NCBI GenBank assembly: GCA_964058805.1
Contig: CAXKVV010001002.1
Span: 1-30,558 of the forward strand
DNA: 30,558 bases
Direction of reading: 5' to 3'
Origin: Schoenoplectus triqueter
Lineage: Eukaryota > Streptophyta > Magnoliopsida > Poales > Cyperaceae
In this document: piece by piece, positions 10,690-22,059 of the stretch
Numbering within the stretch: position 1 is the first letter of the stretch
Layout of the letters: every line of letters starts with the position of its first letter
Made by a program: the position numbers and the translations under genes
Notes under the pieces: model-generated
Database searches by the model: none
Told to the model about the DNA's origin: nothing
Seen by the model: the letters and a program-made list of their open reading frames with translations, nothing else

Positions 10690-10965
10690 TTATATATATA
10701 TAAAAAAAATCATAAAATTTCAACTTCATTTGAATAGCTATCAAGTAAAGAGTTTAAACTATAAAATTTAGTCTATTGATTTTATTAACACTTGATGCAT
10801 ATATAAATAATATTAAAATGAAATACATATATAAAATGATATTTATAAACTATTCTTTCATTTAGAATTATTACTTAAGAATTTAAATAATTATTATCTG
10901 ATATTTAATTTTACTAGTATTGATATGACATTCAAATGATGATAATTTGATCCATTTTTGTGTTA
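10690..10965. repeat. Inverted copy of the 5.2-6.1 kb repeat units
   Basis: ATAAAATTTCAACTTCATTT onward is the reverse complement of type Y sequence at 5971-6010. It continues through TTATTAACACTTGATGCATA into an X-type arm ending near GATAATTTGATCC (10940-10952). The WD40 gene is thus bracketed by oppositely oriented members of one repeat family. Confidence 0.6.
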
Positions 10966-10978
10966 TATATATATACGG

Positions 10979-11340
10979 TGCATCGCGATGCACAATAGGG
11001 GCAGTGCATTTGGTTCGAATCTCTAATTTTAAACTAGATATGACCGATTCCAATTGTTCAATCTAATCTCCATATAAAAATGTATTAGCCAATCAAAATT
11101 TATATTTTTTTTAAAATTTGTTTGTTGTTATTTAAATGGGGAGAAAATAACTTGATCTGAGAATCTTAATTCATCCAAAAATAATAGTTTTTTTCGCATC
11201 CAAAAAAAATAGCAAACCAATTTTAAAATTTATAAAATTTGATTTGCTAATACATATTTTCATATGGAGATTATATATTAAACAATTCAAATTGACCAGT
11301 TTGAAATTAGATTCTTGAATCCAGAAACATTGTCAAAAGG
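10979..11340. repeat. Inverted-repeat MITE with terminal palindrome TGCATCGCGATGCA
   Basis: The left end carries the 14-bp perfect palindrome at 10979-10992, preceded by a TA run. Arms at about 11020-11113 and 11245-11322 are inverted copies (left CAATCTAATCTCCATATAAA, right CATATGGAGATTATATATTA). The right end lacks the palindrome, so it is truncated or decayed. Its layout resembles family A and the intron element at 27017-27655. Confidence 0.7.
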
Positions 11341-14300
11341 GAAAACATGTTGTAGCTATTATATTCTTTTGGATCACCTGTTACTTAAACCTCATTCAAT
11401 CGAGCTTTCTTAACATAACATAGGTTAATAGCTGATGCCTAATAATTTAATGCTAGATTAATTAATCAAATCTGATAAGCTAGCTAGCTAGTATATTCTA
11501 TGTTATGTGCATTAACTATGATAATTGTGAAATCATATGTTACAATTGCATTTAGTTCTCATGCTACTGAAGAGATGCATTTCAGAAAGTTGAGTCTAGA
11601 ACGGTGTTTTAATTTCTTGCAATTAAATTCCCTGAAATTTCAACATTTCTCATCTTGCAAGATTAAATGCAGCAGCAAAGGCTGTCCAAGATAAGCGGCA
11701 ATGCACAACAAACTAATCAATTTGAAATGACATGTAATGTCCTTAATGATGAAAATAATTGTAGTGTATAACTAACTTTTATGAATATATATCTGATTAA
11801 ATTTGAAATTTAATTAACCGTTCATCATAGAGTCATATATTAAAACTTTGATGTTACCAAAAAAAACAAAACAAATTATTTGTTCAATTGTTAAGTACGT
11901 TTCAAGTGTTAGTAAATTTGAAACATGTTCTATCTAAATATAAAATTTTTAGTTTCTTGATGTGAATGTTTAATAAATATATGTACCATGATATGTAGTT
12001 GAATTGGATGTATAAAAAAAATGTACGACTAGAAATGCCAAATGGAGTAGTTTAGGTCAATTGAAGGAAAATTAGAGTAGGTCAATACAGAATTGTGATT
12101 TGTGAGTTAATGCAAAATTACTCGGTTTCTATTCTGAACAGGCAGGCGATTTTTTGAAAACAGAGTTTCACTTCCCACTTTTAATTAGATATTAGTATTT
12201 TACTGTGCGTTGCAACGAATGTGATTAAAATACATAATTATTTATTTTCTGCTCATTAAATTTTATTTTTATATTATTTTTAACGATGTTGTTAAAAGTC
12301 TACTATAAAAAGAAGCTGAAATTTATTTCATCATGTTTGTGTTTTGCTACGGCTTATTTTTTAAATAAAGTATCTTTTAATTTCACTTATACATCATGAT
12401 TGTATTTGATTAATTTAAAAAGTATAATCTTTTTTATTTTTTAATTAGCATGACAAAATAAAATTCATATAGTAAAGGGGACATTATGCAATTAATGAAT
12501 ATTGTATGAAGTAAACTGATTTAGCAAATTTTATTTTCTTAATTGACATGATATTTTTTTTACTAATACCTTGTAAAGAGGATATTTCTTCCATTGTATA
12601 TTTCTAAAAATGTCATCCTATTTCTTCCATTGTATATTTCTAAAAATATCATCTTATTTCGATACAGAAGATACAGAAGATGGTAATAAATATAGCTAGA
12701 AGCAAATATAATTAAATAATTATTTTTATGCAGTAATCATAACTTTCATAAAAGAACATATAAATAAATTTTAATAAAAATAAATATAATTCAAATTTGA
12801 TAAATTCTTCAGCAAATGATGCCTTTTAGGAAAGATATATCACAAATTATATAACTTTTATTGTAGTAGAGGTATTATGAATTTAACAAAAAAAATTAAT
12901 ATTTTCTTTATAACCCATCATGACACAAAAAATCTCTGATATATTTAATGATTCATGTTCTATCTAAAAACTATTTAATGAATTTTAGTCAATTCTGACA
13001 ATGGCAAGATAAGGATATTTATATGCTTAATAAGTAGCAGAGATAGAGATAGAGACTCATGAAACATGTTAGCGTAATTATTTTTTTGAAAAATAATTGA
13101 ATAAATGGGATTAAATTAAAAATGATGAATTATGCGTTAGAAAAAAAATTAAATCTAGTAAATAGAATGTAATGAAAATGGAAAGGACATAATTTTTAAT
13201 AAAAGAAAATTTCTTCGATAAGATAACTTCGCGTGGTCATTAAATGATTTATTAATTCTCTATTTCAACAAACTGTAGTACGATAGTTTAATGAGATATT
13301 ACAATTTCTTATTCGGTAGCAGCCGGGAATTGTGTTCATTTGACTTTTCCGAAAAGCGAATAAAATAAAAAATCTCACGTTATTATTTTTCAATTATTTA
13401 ATTTATTCTTCAGAAAGACCATATTTAAAATACAGTAAATACCGTTTTTAACAAAAAAAATCAAACTAAAATTGAGTGGAGAAACATCGTAAGCAAGATC
13501 ATAATATTATATGCATTCATACGCTTTATATATATTTTTTTTGTAAATTAAATAGTTTAATGAACAAGTAGTACAACAATTAAGATATATGGTCCGATCC
13601 ATTGAAGTATTCGGTTTTTGTCCTCACTCTTCTCTGAGTAATAATAAATTCCATGTCGCGCATAGGGGCCAATTAAATGATTAGCATCTCAACTTTATCA
13701 TTATAATTAATTAGACAAGATGAGCAAAGCGCCAAAAAAAAAGTTAATTAATACATCAATGAAAACTTTGCAACAACTGTCTGAAATGTACTGGGTCCTA
13801 CCCAATCCAAGCAATGCTATATTGTTATTTCTATTCCTGGAACTGGAAGGACTGGGCACTGTTCTGAACAGTACAGATTCACACTTTACAGTACCGGGCC
13901 ATAAGTGATCTGTTTGGTCCATTTACTAACTCAACGTGCCATAGAAGATCTTTAAACATTTAGTATTTTTAAATGCATGTGATGAGCAAACCGTTATTGT
14001 ATTATCATACAGTTCAAAATATATGGTTTTTGTTTATTTTTGTATTTATGCCGTCTATATATGAATCCATGTGATCCATTCAGAAAAATTGAAAAAAAAA
14101 AGAATTTAATTGACTCTTAATGAGATTCAAATCTATAAGCTATGTTCAATATTTTTCATCTTACATTAAATTATAACTTATCTGTGTAATAGTTGGGTGT
14201 TTTTTTATTACATTTTTTTTTACTAAAAATAAAAAAAATCTACAAACATATATCCGCATGTAAATTCACATATACGTATATGTCTGCAAACATATGCGGC

Positions 14301-14860
14301 ATATCCAGTATATAATAAAGATTCCAAAGACTATCTTTTACATGCACGAAGAAATTCATATTTAAAAACGTTGATAACAAGTAATAAAGACTATAAAGGT
14401 TTATGCGTGTACTAGGAAAGGCTCCAGTGTACTATCAAAGACCCGGTTTTTTGGGGTATCGAGTTATGCAAGTAAAATATCTAAAAAGTTGTGTTATTAT
14501 ATAACTCGTTTTAGTTTGGTTAAATAAGTGAAAGAACATGAATAAGTTTAATATTATTTTATTAAAGACATAAAAAATAACAAAAACATAGGATAATGTT
14601 TTGTTTGGACAAAATAATTTTCATAGTTTTTTTGGATTGTAGTTTTTTTATATTAGAAATTAGGTCATATATCTAATTCTTTTAAGGTGAAATGTTTTCT
14701 CTCAATGTTCGTTGAGATTTTAACTCACAATCTTAGTAGCAATGATTTATATAATCCCATGATTTATAAATCATTAGATGAGAGTATTTTAGAATATAAA
14801 AAAATTAAAAAAATAATAATAAAAAATGAATCTGTTCTATTCTTATTTTATATAGTAGTA
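11341..14860. other. Long gene-free AT-rich stretch
   Basis: No coding exon could be supported. The open frames here are short, open by chance in AT-rich sequence and have no recognisable domain. The only structure I can point to is a 36-bp tandem duplication at 12584-12655. The segment at 13790-13910 is less AT-rich and has a short palindrome (CTGTTCTGAACAG), but it matches nothing I know. Confidence 0.5.
12584..12660. repeat. 36-bp tandem duplication
   Basis: ATTTCTTCCATTGTATATTT followed by CTAAAAATRTCATCYT occurs twice head to tail (12584 and 12620), with two base differences and the start of a third copy at 12656. Confidence 0.8.
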
Positions 14861-14866
14861 TAGATT

Positions 14867-16127
14867 GGTCCGTTTGGCAAATCAAGAACTATGTTTGGAA
14901 GAGTGGTAATTTTGGAAGAGTGGTATTCTTGACTATTCGGAAGAGCAAAAATATTGTTTGCCAGTTGTTACTCAGAATAGTTAAAATATGAATAATTATG
15001 ATACTAATAATGATGATGATAATAATAATAATAGTAAAATAATAATCATAATAGTAAGATAATAATAATAATAATAATAAAGTAATAAAAATAATCATAA
15101 TAAATAATAATATTATAATAGTAATATAATAAAAATATAAACATAATCATAATATAGTAATATAATAATAAAAAATTATAATTACAATCATAATTATAAT
15201 AATATAATAATAATAAATAATCATAATTTTAATAATATAATCATAATATAATAATCATAATCATAATCATGATAATAATAATTATAGTCATAATCATAAT
15301 AATATAACCATAATCATAATCATAATAATATAATAATAAAAATATAATCATAATCATAAAAATAATTATAAATAATTATAATTATAATAATATAATAATA
15401 AAAATAAGTAATCATAATTTTAATAATATAATCATAATATAATAATCATAATCATGATAATAATAATTATAATCATAATCATAATAATATAACCATAATC
15501 ATAATCATAATAATATAATAATAAAAATAATTAAAAATAATTATAATTATAATAATATAATAATAAATTAATCATCACTATAATCAACATATAATAATAT
15601 AATACATAATAAAATAATAATAAGTAATAATAATCATAATCATAATCATCATAATATAATAATATAATAATAAATAATCTTGATCATAATAATATAATAA
15701 GAAAATAATTATATTTATATTTATAATATAATAATATAATATTAAAATTATATTTGTAATAATAATAAATTATATAATAATACTAATGGTAACGATAATA
15801 TAATAACAATAATGATAATAATAATATAATGATAATAATAATAAATAATAATAATTATAATATTAATATAATCATAAATATAATATAATAATATAATAAT
15901 ACTAAATCTTAATCATAATCATAATATAATAATATAATACATCATAATCAAATAATTATTGCTATTCCGACGAGAGCTAATCCGATATTCCACCTATAAA
16001 TTGGTATACCGAATTAGCACTATTCCGCACTCTTCTACTTAGTCTAAAATTCATTTGATAAATTAATTCATCGGAATAGCTATTCTATTTCAACTTTTTA
16101 CTATTCCACTGATTGCCAAACACTCCC
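14867..16127. mobile_element. Terminal-inverted-repeat element expanded by trinucleotide-like sequence
   Basis: The left end GGTCCGTTTGGCAAATCA and the inverted right end GGGAGTGTTTGGCAATCAG match after the first bases. GTTTGGCAA is a common end motif of short plant DNA elements, often assigned to hAT. Further ATTCCG/CGGAAT motifs lie inside both ends (about 14935 and 15965-16110). Nearly all of 14990-15950 is made of AAT, CAT and TAATA units. I could not fix the target duplication. There is no coding capacity. Confidence 0.6.
14990..15955. repeat. Degenerate AAT/CAT low-complexity tract, about 960 bp
   Basis: The tract is almost devoid of G and built from AATAAT, AATCAT and AATATAAT words. 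It is not a clean microsatellite. It holds a higher-order duplication of about 190 bp: TCATAATTTTAATAATATAA at 15221 recurs at 15412, and the following 120 bp correspond, including an ATAACCATAATCATAATC block in each copy. Confidence 0.85.
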
Positions 16128-16429
16128 TAAATTTATGGAATCTAGTTCGCCATAATTTTAATATTTTATTTTTTTTTCCCAATTTCTGATAAGCTAATAA
16201 CCTAGCTAGCGTGTTCCTGCCTGTCAATGCAGTACATCTGTACATGTGGACCTTTATTGCTTATTTAATTTGTATACTCCATCCTCTTTCAATGGCATAT
16301 AAATATGTCAGCTTGGGGTTCGCTATATGATATAAATGATATTAATTTACAACAGAGCTTGGACTTCAGAAAATTAACACTGTTCCACAAATTTTAACTC
16401 TTCGTTCGGGTCTCGTGCTTATACAAATA

Positions 16430-16799
16430 GGGAGGGATCCATTGTTTTGACAATCTTAATAATGAATTGTTAAATAAATAGAAAAAATCTTTAAAATGGA
16501 TTTTTTTTATAGATATATTATTTTATTTATAAATTAATAGTGTTTTAAATTTTATGTAATTATATTATTATTTGATAGTCCATCAATGACCATCAAAATT
16601 TTATATAATTTACGATAATTCTAATTTAATGGTTTTTAATGGACTATCAAATGATAATGAAATTACATAAATTTTAAAATATTATCAATCTATAAGTATA
16701 TATATATATATATACTTTTATCTATTTTTAGTTTTTATATTTATTTAAAACTCCATTGTGAAGATTGTCAAAATAATTCATTGTCAAGGGATCCCTCAC
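16430..16799. repeat. Inverted-repeat MITE with GGGAGGGATCC ends
   Basis: GGGAGGGATCCATTG plus TTTTGACAATC at the left is matched by the inverted right end (GATTGTC...CAAGGGATCCCTCAC). A second, inner inverted pair around TTTGATAGTCCATC / GATGG-like sequence (about 16572-16590 and 16640-16660) extends the hairpin. Flanking ATA on both sides may be the target duplication. Truncated relatives are at 455-518 and 1985-2175. Confidence 0.75.
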
Positions 16800-17720
16800 T
16801 ATAAAATACACTTACAAAATAATTTGGGTTTATCTAATTGAATATAATGTTGAAAACATTATTTAAACAAAAAGATTAAAATTATTTATATATTTTCTGT
16901 TGTTTAAATGTAGCACCCAATTAATTTGAATCAATTTAGAAATTAACCGATCAGTGAATAACATGGCCATTCAAATTCGACTTTTGAAAATTTAAATTGT
17001 TTGATAAAAGGATAAATCACTTTCAAGTGAATTCAAATTTGATAAATTTCATTTTAATGATAAAGAACATATTTAAAGCCTAATCTGTTTATACAAGTAT
17101 TTTAATACTAATTTAAATTACCGATATATTAATTGAATATATTTTTGTTTAGTACAATAATTAGATAGAAAAATCTATTCTCAACCTAGCTTCACTCCGA
17201 CTCTATCTACTGTCTGTTGATTTACTTTTTGAGGCTCAACTCCCAACACACATTTTATGTTTAATATAATACCAACTACTTCAATAATTTCATTCTGCTT
17301 ATTAGAATTTTAATTTTAATAAAGTTTTTCTTTTCATCATCAACTCTCACTTATTGTTTCTCAATTATCAACACATTTTTTGTCATCATAGTATATACTG
17401 TCAGTTCGCTGATATTAACACAAAAAAATTGCCATGATAGTATTGACATCGTCAAAAGAGATGGCACCAGTTACAATCTTTAGGAGATCTGTCGGGTATT
17501 GCTGATAAGATTACTTACGAATGTAAAGGAAATTATTAAATGGAAAAAAGCGGAAGTGCTGGTTTATTCTTAACCCTGTAATGCATGGTGAAATGGTTTC
17601 AGATTTCTTTCCTCAAAAAAAGAAAAAGAAAATAGTTTCAGAGTTGTTATTTTATATTTTATTATGAGGAAATCATTTTATCATTATCATATAAAATAAA
17701 ATAAAATGGTATGTGTATAT
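16800..17720. other. Gene-free AT-rich stretch
   Basis: No coding region, repeat pair or regulatory motif could be supported, apart from the (TA) run that follows at 17725-17751. Confidence 0.4.
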
Positions 17721-17724
17721 GAAA

Positions 17725-17751
17725 TATATATATATATATATATATATATAT
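17725..17751. repeat. (TA)n microsatellite at the edge of a MITE
   Basis: A run of TA dinucleotides stands where the left terminal repeat of the next element would be expected. Confidence 0.85.
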
Positions 17752-18098
17752 CAAAAACTCAAAATATCAATCTATTTAGTCTACAATAATCTAGATATTG
17801 AAAACTTATTTAATACTAAATTTTATTATTTGTAGAGCTTTACAACTATTTTTTTTATTTTTGAAAGATGATATTTAGGTGTATCTATCATTATTTTTTT
17901 TTTATTATTTTTGAATATTTTTCAAAAATCTAAAAAAAATAGTTAAAAAGTTTTAAATATAATTAAATTTGATATTTCATAAGATTTAAATACGTAGTTT
18001 ATGTTGGATGAATTAGATTGACAATTTGAACTTTAATTTATGAGATTTTTTAGGTCGAAAAAATATTTCTTTGCTTCGAGAAGCACCGTAAGATCTCC
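17752..18098. repeat. Inverted-repeat MITE, family A copy 2 (reverse orientation)
   Basis: The stretch ends with TGCTTCGAGAAGCACCGTAA followed by GATCTCC, the reverse complement of the left end of the element at 10-425. The interior also matches in reverse, for example TAGTCTACAATAATCTAGAT against the 330-345 region. The left terminus is missing and replaced by TA repeats. Confidence 0.75.
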
Positions 18099-18104
18099 AT
18101 ATAT

Positions 18105-18124
18105 ATATAGAGAGAGAGAGAAAA

Positions 18125-18156
<32 letters not shown>
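18105..18156. repeat. (GA)n microsatellite
   Basis: AGAGAG repeats with a few interruptions, lying between two related MITE ends. Confidence 0.85.
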
Positions 18157-18157
<1 letters not shown>

Positions 18158-18164
18158 TATATGT

Positions 18165-18360
18165 GTTATGGTGCTTTGCAAAGCAAAAAATCTATATTAT
18201 TTTGGGGTGAGATTTAATATTTTGAGGTCACAAATGGTCAATTTAAGTTACTCAATAATTTCTTCATATCAAAATCTTGTGGTATATTAAATTTCATGAT
18301 TTTTTGAGATTTTTAACTATTTTTTTATTATTTTTAAAATTAATCTTGTTTAACATAAGA
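18165..18360. repeat. Half copy of a family A-like MITE
   Basis: TTATGGTGCTTTGCAAAGCA contains a perfect 14-bp palindrome (18172-18185) at the same place as in copy 1. About 170 bp of family-like sequence follows (GGTCAATTTAAGTTACTCAA, TTTTTGAGATTTTTAACTAT). No opposite end is visible. Confidence 0.55.
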
Positions 18361-18587
18361 AAATAGCCAATTTCAGGTATTACAGCCTTGATTTTCTGAT
18401 TGATTATTACAGCTTAAGCAGTATATATACAGTAGGCTGTTAACGATAATGTAACGGTTAGAAAAAATAAAGAACTGTAAAGTAGAAGCGGTCCAATGAA
18501 TTGCTCATCAACAAAACAACAACAGCTTTGAGGTCTGAAAAAACCCTAATTAATCTAATTAATCAACAAAATGTGCATCCCATTAGT

Positions 18588-18821
18588 TCATCTTCATCTG
18601 CTTATTGTACGGCTAAAGAAAGACAGGTCAATGAGCAGTGCAGTACAAAATACGAATGGGCGAAATCAAACAGCTTAGATGATGAGATTCTGATTCTGGG
18701 GTTTAATTGCTCAATCTCTCTTCCAGCAAATTTGCATCCGAATTTCAGAGGCAACTGCATCTACTTCAAAGCCGATGATGAGTTTATTCCTTCAATCTGG
18801 GTTATGCCAAACCCATGGTGA
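18588..18821 (+). pseudogene. DUF295 (F-box/KIB-type) C-terminal remnant
   Basis: The open frame reads KYEWAKSNSLDDEILILG, then NCSISLPANLHPNFRGNCIY, then FKADDEFIPSIWVMPNPW and stop. This fits the C-terminal block of plant DUF295 beta-propeller proteins, where a W..V.SLGD..LFLG strand is followed by a NCIYF.DD motif and a late W..P.PW end. The stretch normally lying between NCIYF.DD and the terminal W..P block (the GGHD region) is missing, and no in-frame ATG precedes the match. It is therefore a truncated, internally deleted copy or a lone terminal exon; no upstream F-box exon was found. It converges on the aquaporin gene, 250 bp away. Confidence 0.6.
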
Positions 18822-18860
18822 CAGCAAATGAATGCACTGCTTTGTCACTTTTTCATTTCT

Positions 18861-18866
18861 TTTATT
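18861..18866 (-). terminator. Candidate polyadenylation signal of the aquaporin gene
   Basis: AATAAA on the minus strand, about 205 bp past the stop codon, which is a normal plant 3' UTR length. It overlaps the sequence just downstream of the DUF295 remnant. Confidence 0.4.
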
Positions 18867-19071
18867 CTTTCTTTCATTGCTGTTGTTTCATTGTTGTTTT
18901 GTTGATGAGCTTTGATATTCATTTACAGCTGATTGTAGCTATAATTGATCACAGTTTGAATTAAAGTACATATAATTTGAGAAACAGACGTAAGCACACT
19001 AAGACATGCAGCTCATTGTCCAAACTAAACACGCATACACATAAATCACAATCTTTAATAAGTAAATCACA

Positions 19072-20842
19072 TCAAAATCCTTCATCCTCTCTAGGAAGAG
19101 CATAATGGGTACTAACAGTGAAAACATTCTCATAAACCAAACCTGCCAGCCCACCACCAATAATGGGTCCCACCCAGTAGACCCAATGGTCGGTCCAGTC
19201 CCAGGCGGCTAAAGCTGGCCCGAATGACCTAGCCGGGTTCATGGATGCACCAGAAAAGGGCCCACCAGCAAAGATGTTTGCCCCGACCACTAACCCGACA
19301 AGTAACGGGCCTAGACCCGCTATTATGCCCTTTTTTGGGTCTACAATTGTGGCATATACTGTGAAGAGGAGAGAAAAAGTGAGCACTATTTCCATTATTA
19401 CCCCTTGGAAGGATCCCATGCCAGCAGCAAGTGTGTGTACAGGTGTTTCCTGCATGTGAAAAGTTGCATCACTGACAGAGATAAACTTATCAATCGTTCA
19501 TATTGTTGCAATACATATTGGAGCATGTTTCTTTATTTGGATTTTCTTTATTTTATTGTGAGTTTGTGACAATCGAAATCCCATTCGGTTACTTCCACAA
19601 ATAACAAAAGTTTCTGCTTGCTGCTTGCATCACTTAAAGTCTGAGGCAGTTGACAATAATAAATTAGAATGTTCTTTGCAAAATACTCTTCAAGTGAAAT
19701 TGCCTTTTATACAAGAAAGGGTATTGTGCAAAACAATTGAATGAAAGCATGACACCACTCTGATTTACCTCCTAGCCATGTCAGTTCAGGTTCTATAATT
19801 TAAATGCATTCCCACAGAACTAACTAATTACCGGTATACTGGTATCAGAGTGATGATGCCGTAGAAAGATAAGTTTTGACATTTGTTTTAAAGCACACTC
19901 ATTAATGATAAACACAGTTTCTAGTTTAAGACAAGTAGACAACTAAAAAGCAGAAAAAAATACAAGAAAAAAAATACCATACCAATCCTCCAGTAAGGTA
20001 CTTGAGTAGAAAGCAAGCGAAGGCCGAGCCGATCAACTGAGCCAAGATGTACAAAGTAGACCTGATCAAAGTGATGTGGCCACCCACAGCAAGCCCAAGT
20101 GTCACTGCAGGGTTGAGGTGGCCACCTGAGATGTGGAGCCCAGCTGATATCATGACTGACACCACCAACATGTGCGCCGCCGCCACGGCTGTCAGTGCCA
20201 TTATCGTGTCCCCTCCGCCTGACATTTTCCCTGCTCCCACAATTAGATATAGTACATGTCAAATAATCAGAATATTATGTTTTTACTGTGTTCCAATTGC
20301 ATTATTATTTGCAACTGACATTTTTTTGAGAATATGGTTCGGGCATCACATTAGATTTTTCTACTAGCAAAGTGTTTGTTTCCACTCAGTGACTAGAAAT
20401 TGAATCATTTCTTTTTTATTTTTGTTTTCTTGACCCATTTAATACGAAGCTACAGTACTTCTAAAAAAACAGTACGTAGGCCCTTTCTGGCTTTCAGCTC
20501 ATATATATTTATTTTTTAATTGAATTGAATTGTACAATAATGACATCAAAGATAATTTATTTTGGCTATGTTCTTTTTGCTTAGTTATTTATTTTTAAAA
20601 ATCAGTGGGTAACAATTTTTTTTGGGCTTTGAATGACATTGATTTGTGTTTATCTGTCCATGCATATATGTCAGGTAGATAGAAAGAGAAATGCACAGAG
20701 AAGAAACACATATACCAGCAGCCATGGCGGCGCCAACACCAGCAAAGACAAAAAGAAATGTGAGAACCACCTCAGCTAGCACCGCACGAACACAATCAGG
20801 CTGAGTCGCTTCGGCGTGGTTGCCTAGTGCAATCTTTGCCAT
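19072..20842 (-). CDS. Tonoplast intrinsic protein, TIP4 type (aquaporin)
   Basis: There are three exons: 20842-20716, 20230-19983 and 19449-19072. Introns are 485 and 533 bp with GT-AG borders, and the junctions restore the frame (G|GG Lys, then Leu|Glu). The product is 250 residues, the usual TIP length, starting [17 protein letters not shown]; the codons upstream contain no ATG. NPA motifs lie at 82-84 (GGHLNPAVT) and 196-198 (ASMNPARS). The selectivity filter reads His62, Ile184, Ala193, Arg199, with loop C His130. This H-I-A-R set and the N-terminus fit TIP4 rather than TIP1 (HIAV) or TIP2 (HIGR). Six membrane helices are expected in the vacuolar membrane, where the family carries water and often small solutes such as urea; the substrate here is inference. 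Nothing is damaged, so it is probably functional. Confidence 0.95.
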
Positions 20843-20930
20843 GGCCCAATTCAAAGAATCAATTAACTTGGAATATCGGAATTTCTTTCAGGAAATAGAA
20901 GTTGGCGTGGAAGGAAAGTAGTGAGCGCCT

Positions 20931-20940
20931 TCTTTTATAG
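20931..20940 (-). promoter_or_regulatory. TATA box of the TIP4-type gene
   Basis: CTATAAAAGA on the minus strand, about 90-100 bp upstream of the ATG at 20842. It is a near-ideal plant TATA box at a distance that leaves a leader of about 60 bp. Confidence 0.7.
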
Positions 20941-21082
20941 AGTGCAAAATTGAAATTTTCCTCCTGAATCCTAATTAATTAATATGGAGTTGAGGGTAAA
21001 TTACGATATAGTCCTTATATTTAGAGAAATCAAGAGCAGTTCTCGTCGCAATAAAGAAAGAAACTAACTAATAAATTTATAA

Positions 21083-22059
21083 GGGAGATTTTATAAATTA
21101 CCCTTCTTTATTAAATAATTTAAATTGTTAAACGAATTGTCCTTCCCGTAAAATTTTTGAACAAATTACCCTGTGGGTCTATTTTTCCTATTCATTCATT
21201 CTCATGTTAAAAAAAGAAAAAGAACTCTGTTAAACAAATTATGTTTCATCCTCTGTAGTCTAATGAATTTATATCAACTTTCTATAATATTGATATGGAT
21301 GAAACCTAATAAAATTTTGATAAACACGATAATATATTTCAAATATACTGAAAACTGATAATTTGAACCCATTAATCTCGTGCCTCGTTGCCCTTTCCCA
21401 TTGAAATAAATTGCGTGTGGTTAGTTCTACCATTGATGTGATACTACTTATTTTTGTGGCCCGTTAGCCATTAAAATTTTATGTTTGTGATATTTATTTT
21501 TTTTAACAATTTAACAATTAGTAAATATTAGAGCAAGCATTGAAGCTTTTTGGAAACAACATTGATGAAACGAAAACTTTACTTGTTTCTTATTTTAATG
21601 ATGTTATTTTTCTCTTCTCTGTTTTCCTTTTGAGAAATGAACAAAATAGTTCCTCTCGTATTAAATCAACAAATATTGAACTTATTTTTTTTCCTTTATA
21701 AGCCTAAAAGCATGTTCCCATCAATTAGATGCTACTTTCATTCATGTTAATTAGCATGGATGCAGCAACATAAAAGATTAGTGTGGAAATTGCCAATTAA
21801 TTAATTTATTATTAGCTGTGAAAAGTAATTTTAAGTTGTTACCTTGTATATTGCTGTAAATTGGTGAAAATCAATTGAATAGTCTATTTGAGTAGAAATA
21901 AAAAGGTCCTCGGGATGGAGAGAAATGAAGTGAATAAATGAGGTGAATGAGAGAAGGAAGAAGGAAAAAAAAAAGGAGTCCACAGAGATATTTCGTTCAA
22001 AAAAAATAGAGGAAAATATTTAACAAATTTGGAAAGAAGGGTAATATATAAAATCTCCC
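21083..22059. mobile_element. Non-autonomous terminal-inverted-repeat element upstream of the aquaporin
   Basis: The left end GGGAGATTTTATAAATTACC and inverted right end GGGAGATTTTATATATTACC match closely and continue CTTCTTT. Weaker inverted similarity extends to about 130 bp (GTGGGTCTATTTTTCC / GTGGACTCCTTTTTTTT). The interior has no recognisable protein. The right-hand open frame on the minus strand is pyrimidine-rich terminal-repeat sequence, not a gene. No convincing target duplication was found. It starts about 140 bp upstream of the TIP TATA box. Confidence 0.7.

Noticed and set aside
11500..11694. 64-codon plus-strand frame
   Set aside because: No recognisable domain or gene context; AT-rich chance frame.
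13720..13908. 62-codon plus-strand frame in a less AT-rich segment, with an antisense partner frame
   Set aside because: No domain, no splice or promoter context, and open on both strands, which is typical of chance.
14889..15098. Ile/Tyr-rich minus-strand frame
   Set aside because: A by-product of the AAT/CAT low-complexity tract.
19841..19852. TGGTATCAGAGT, one base from the initiator-tRNA primer-binding site of copia elements
   Set aside because: It sits alone in aquaporin intron 2 with no LTR end or retroelement sequence beside it; chance or a tiny relic.
20047..20367. Plus-strand frame over aquaporin exon 2, and the similar one at 19241-19459
   Set aside because: Antisense shadows of conserved aquaporin exons; the NPA-bearing frame on the minus strand explains the sequence.
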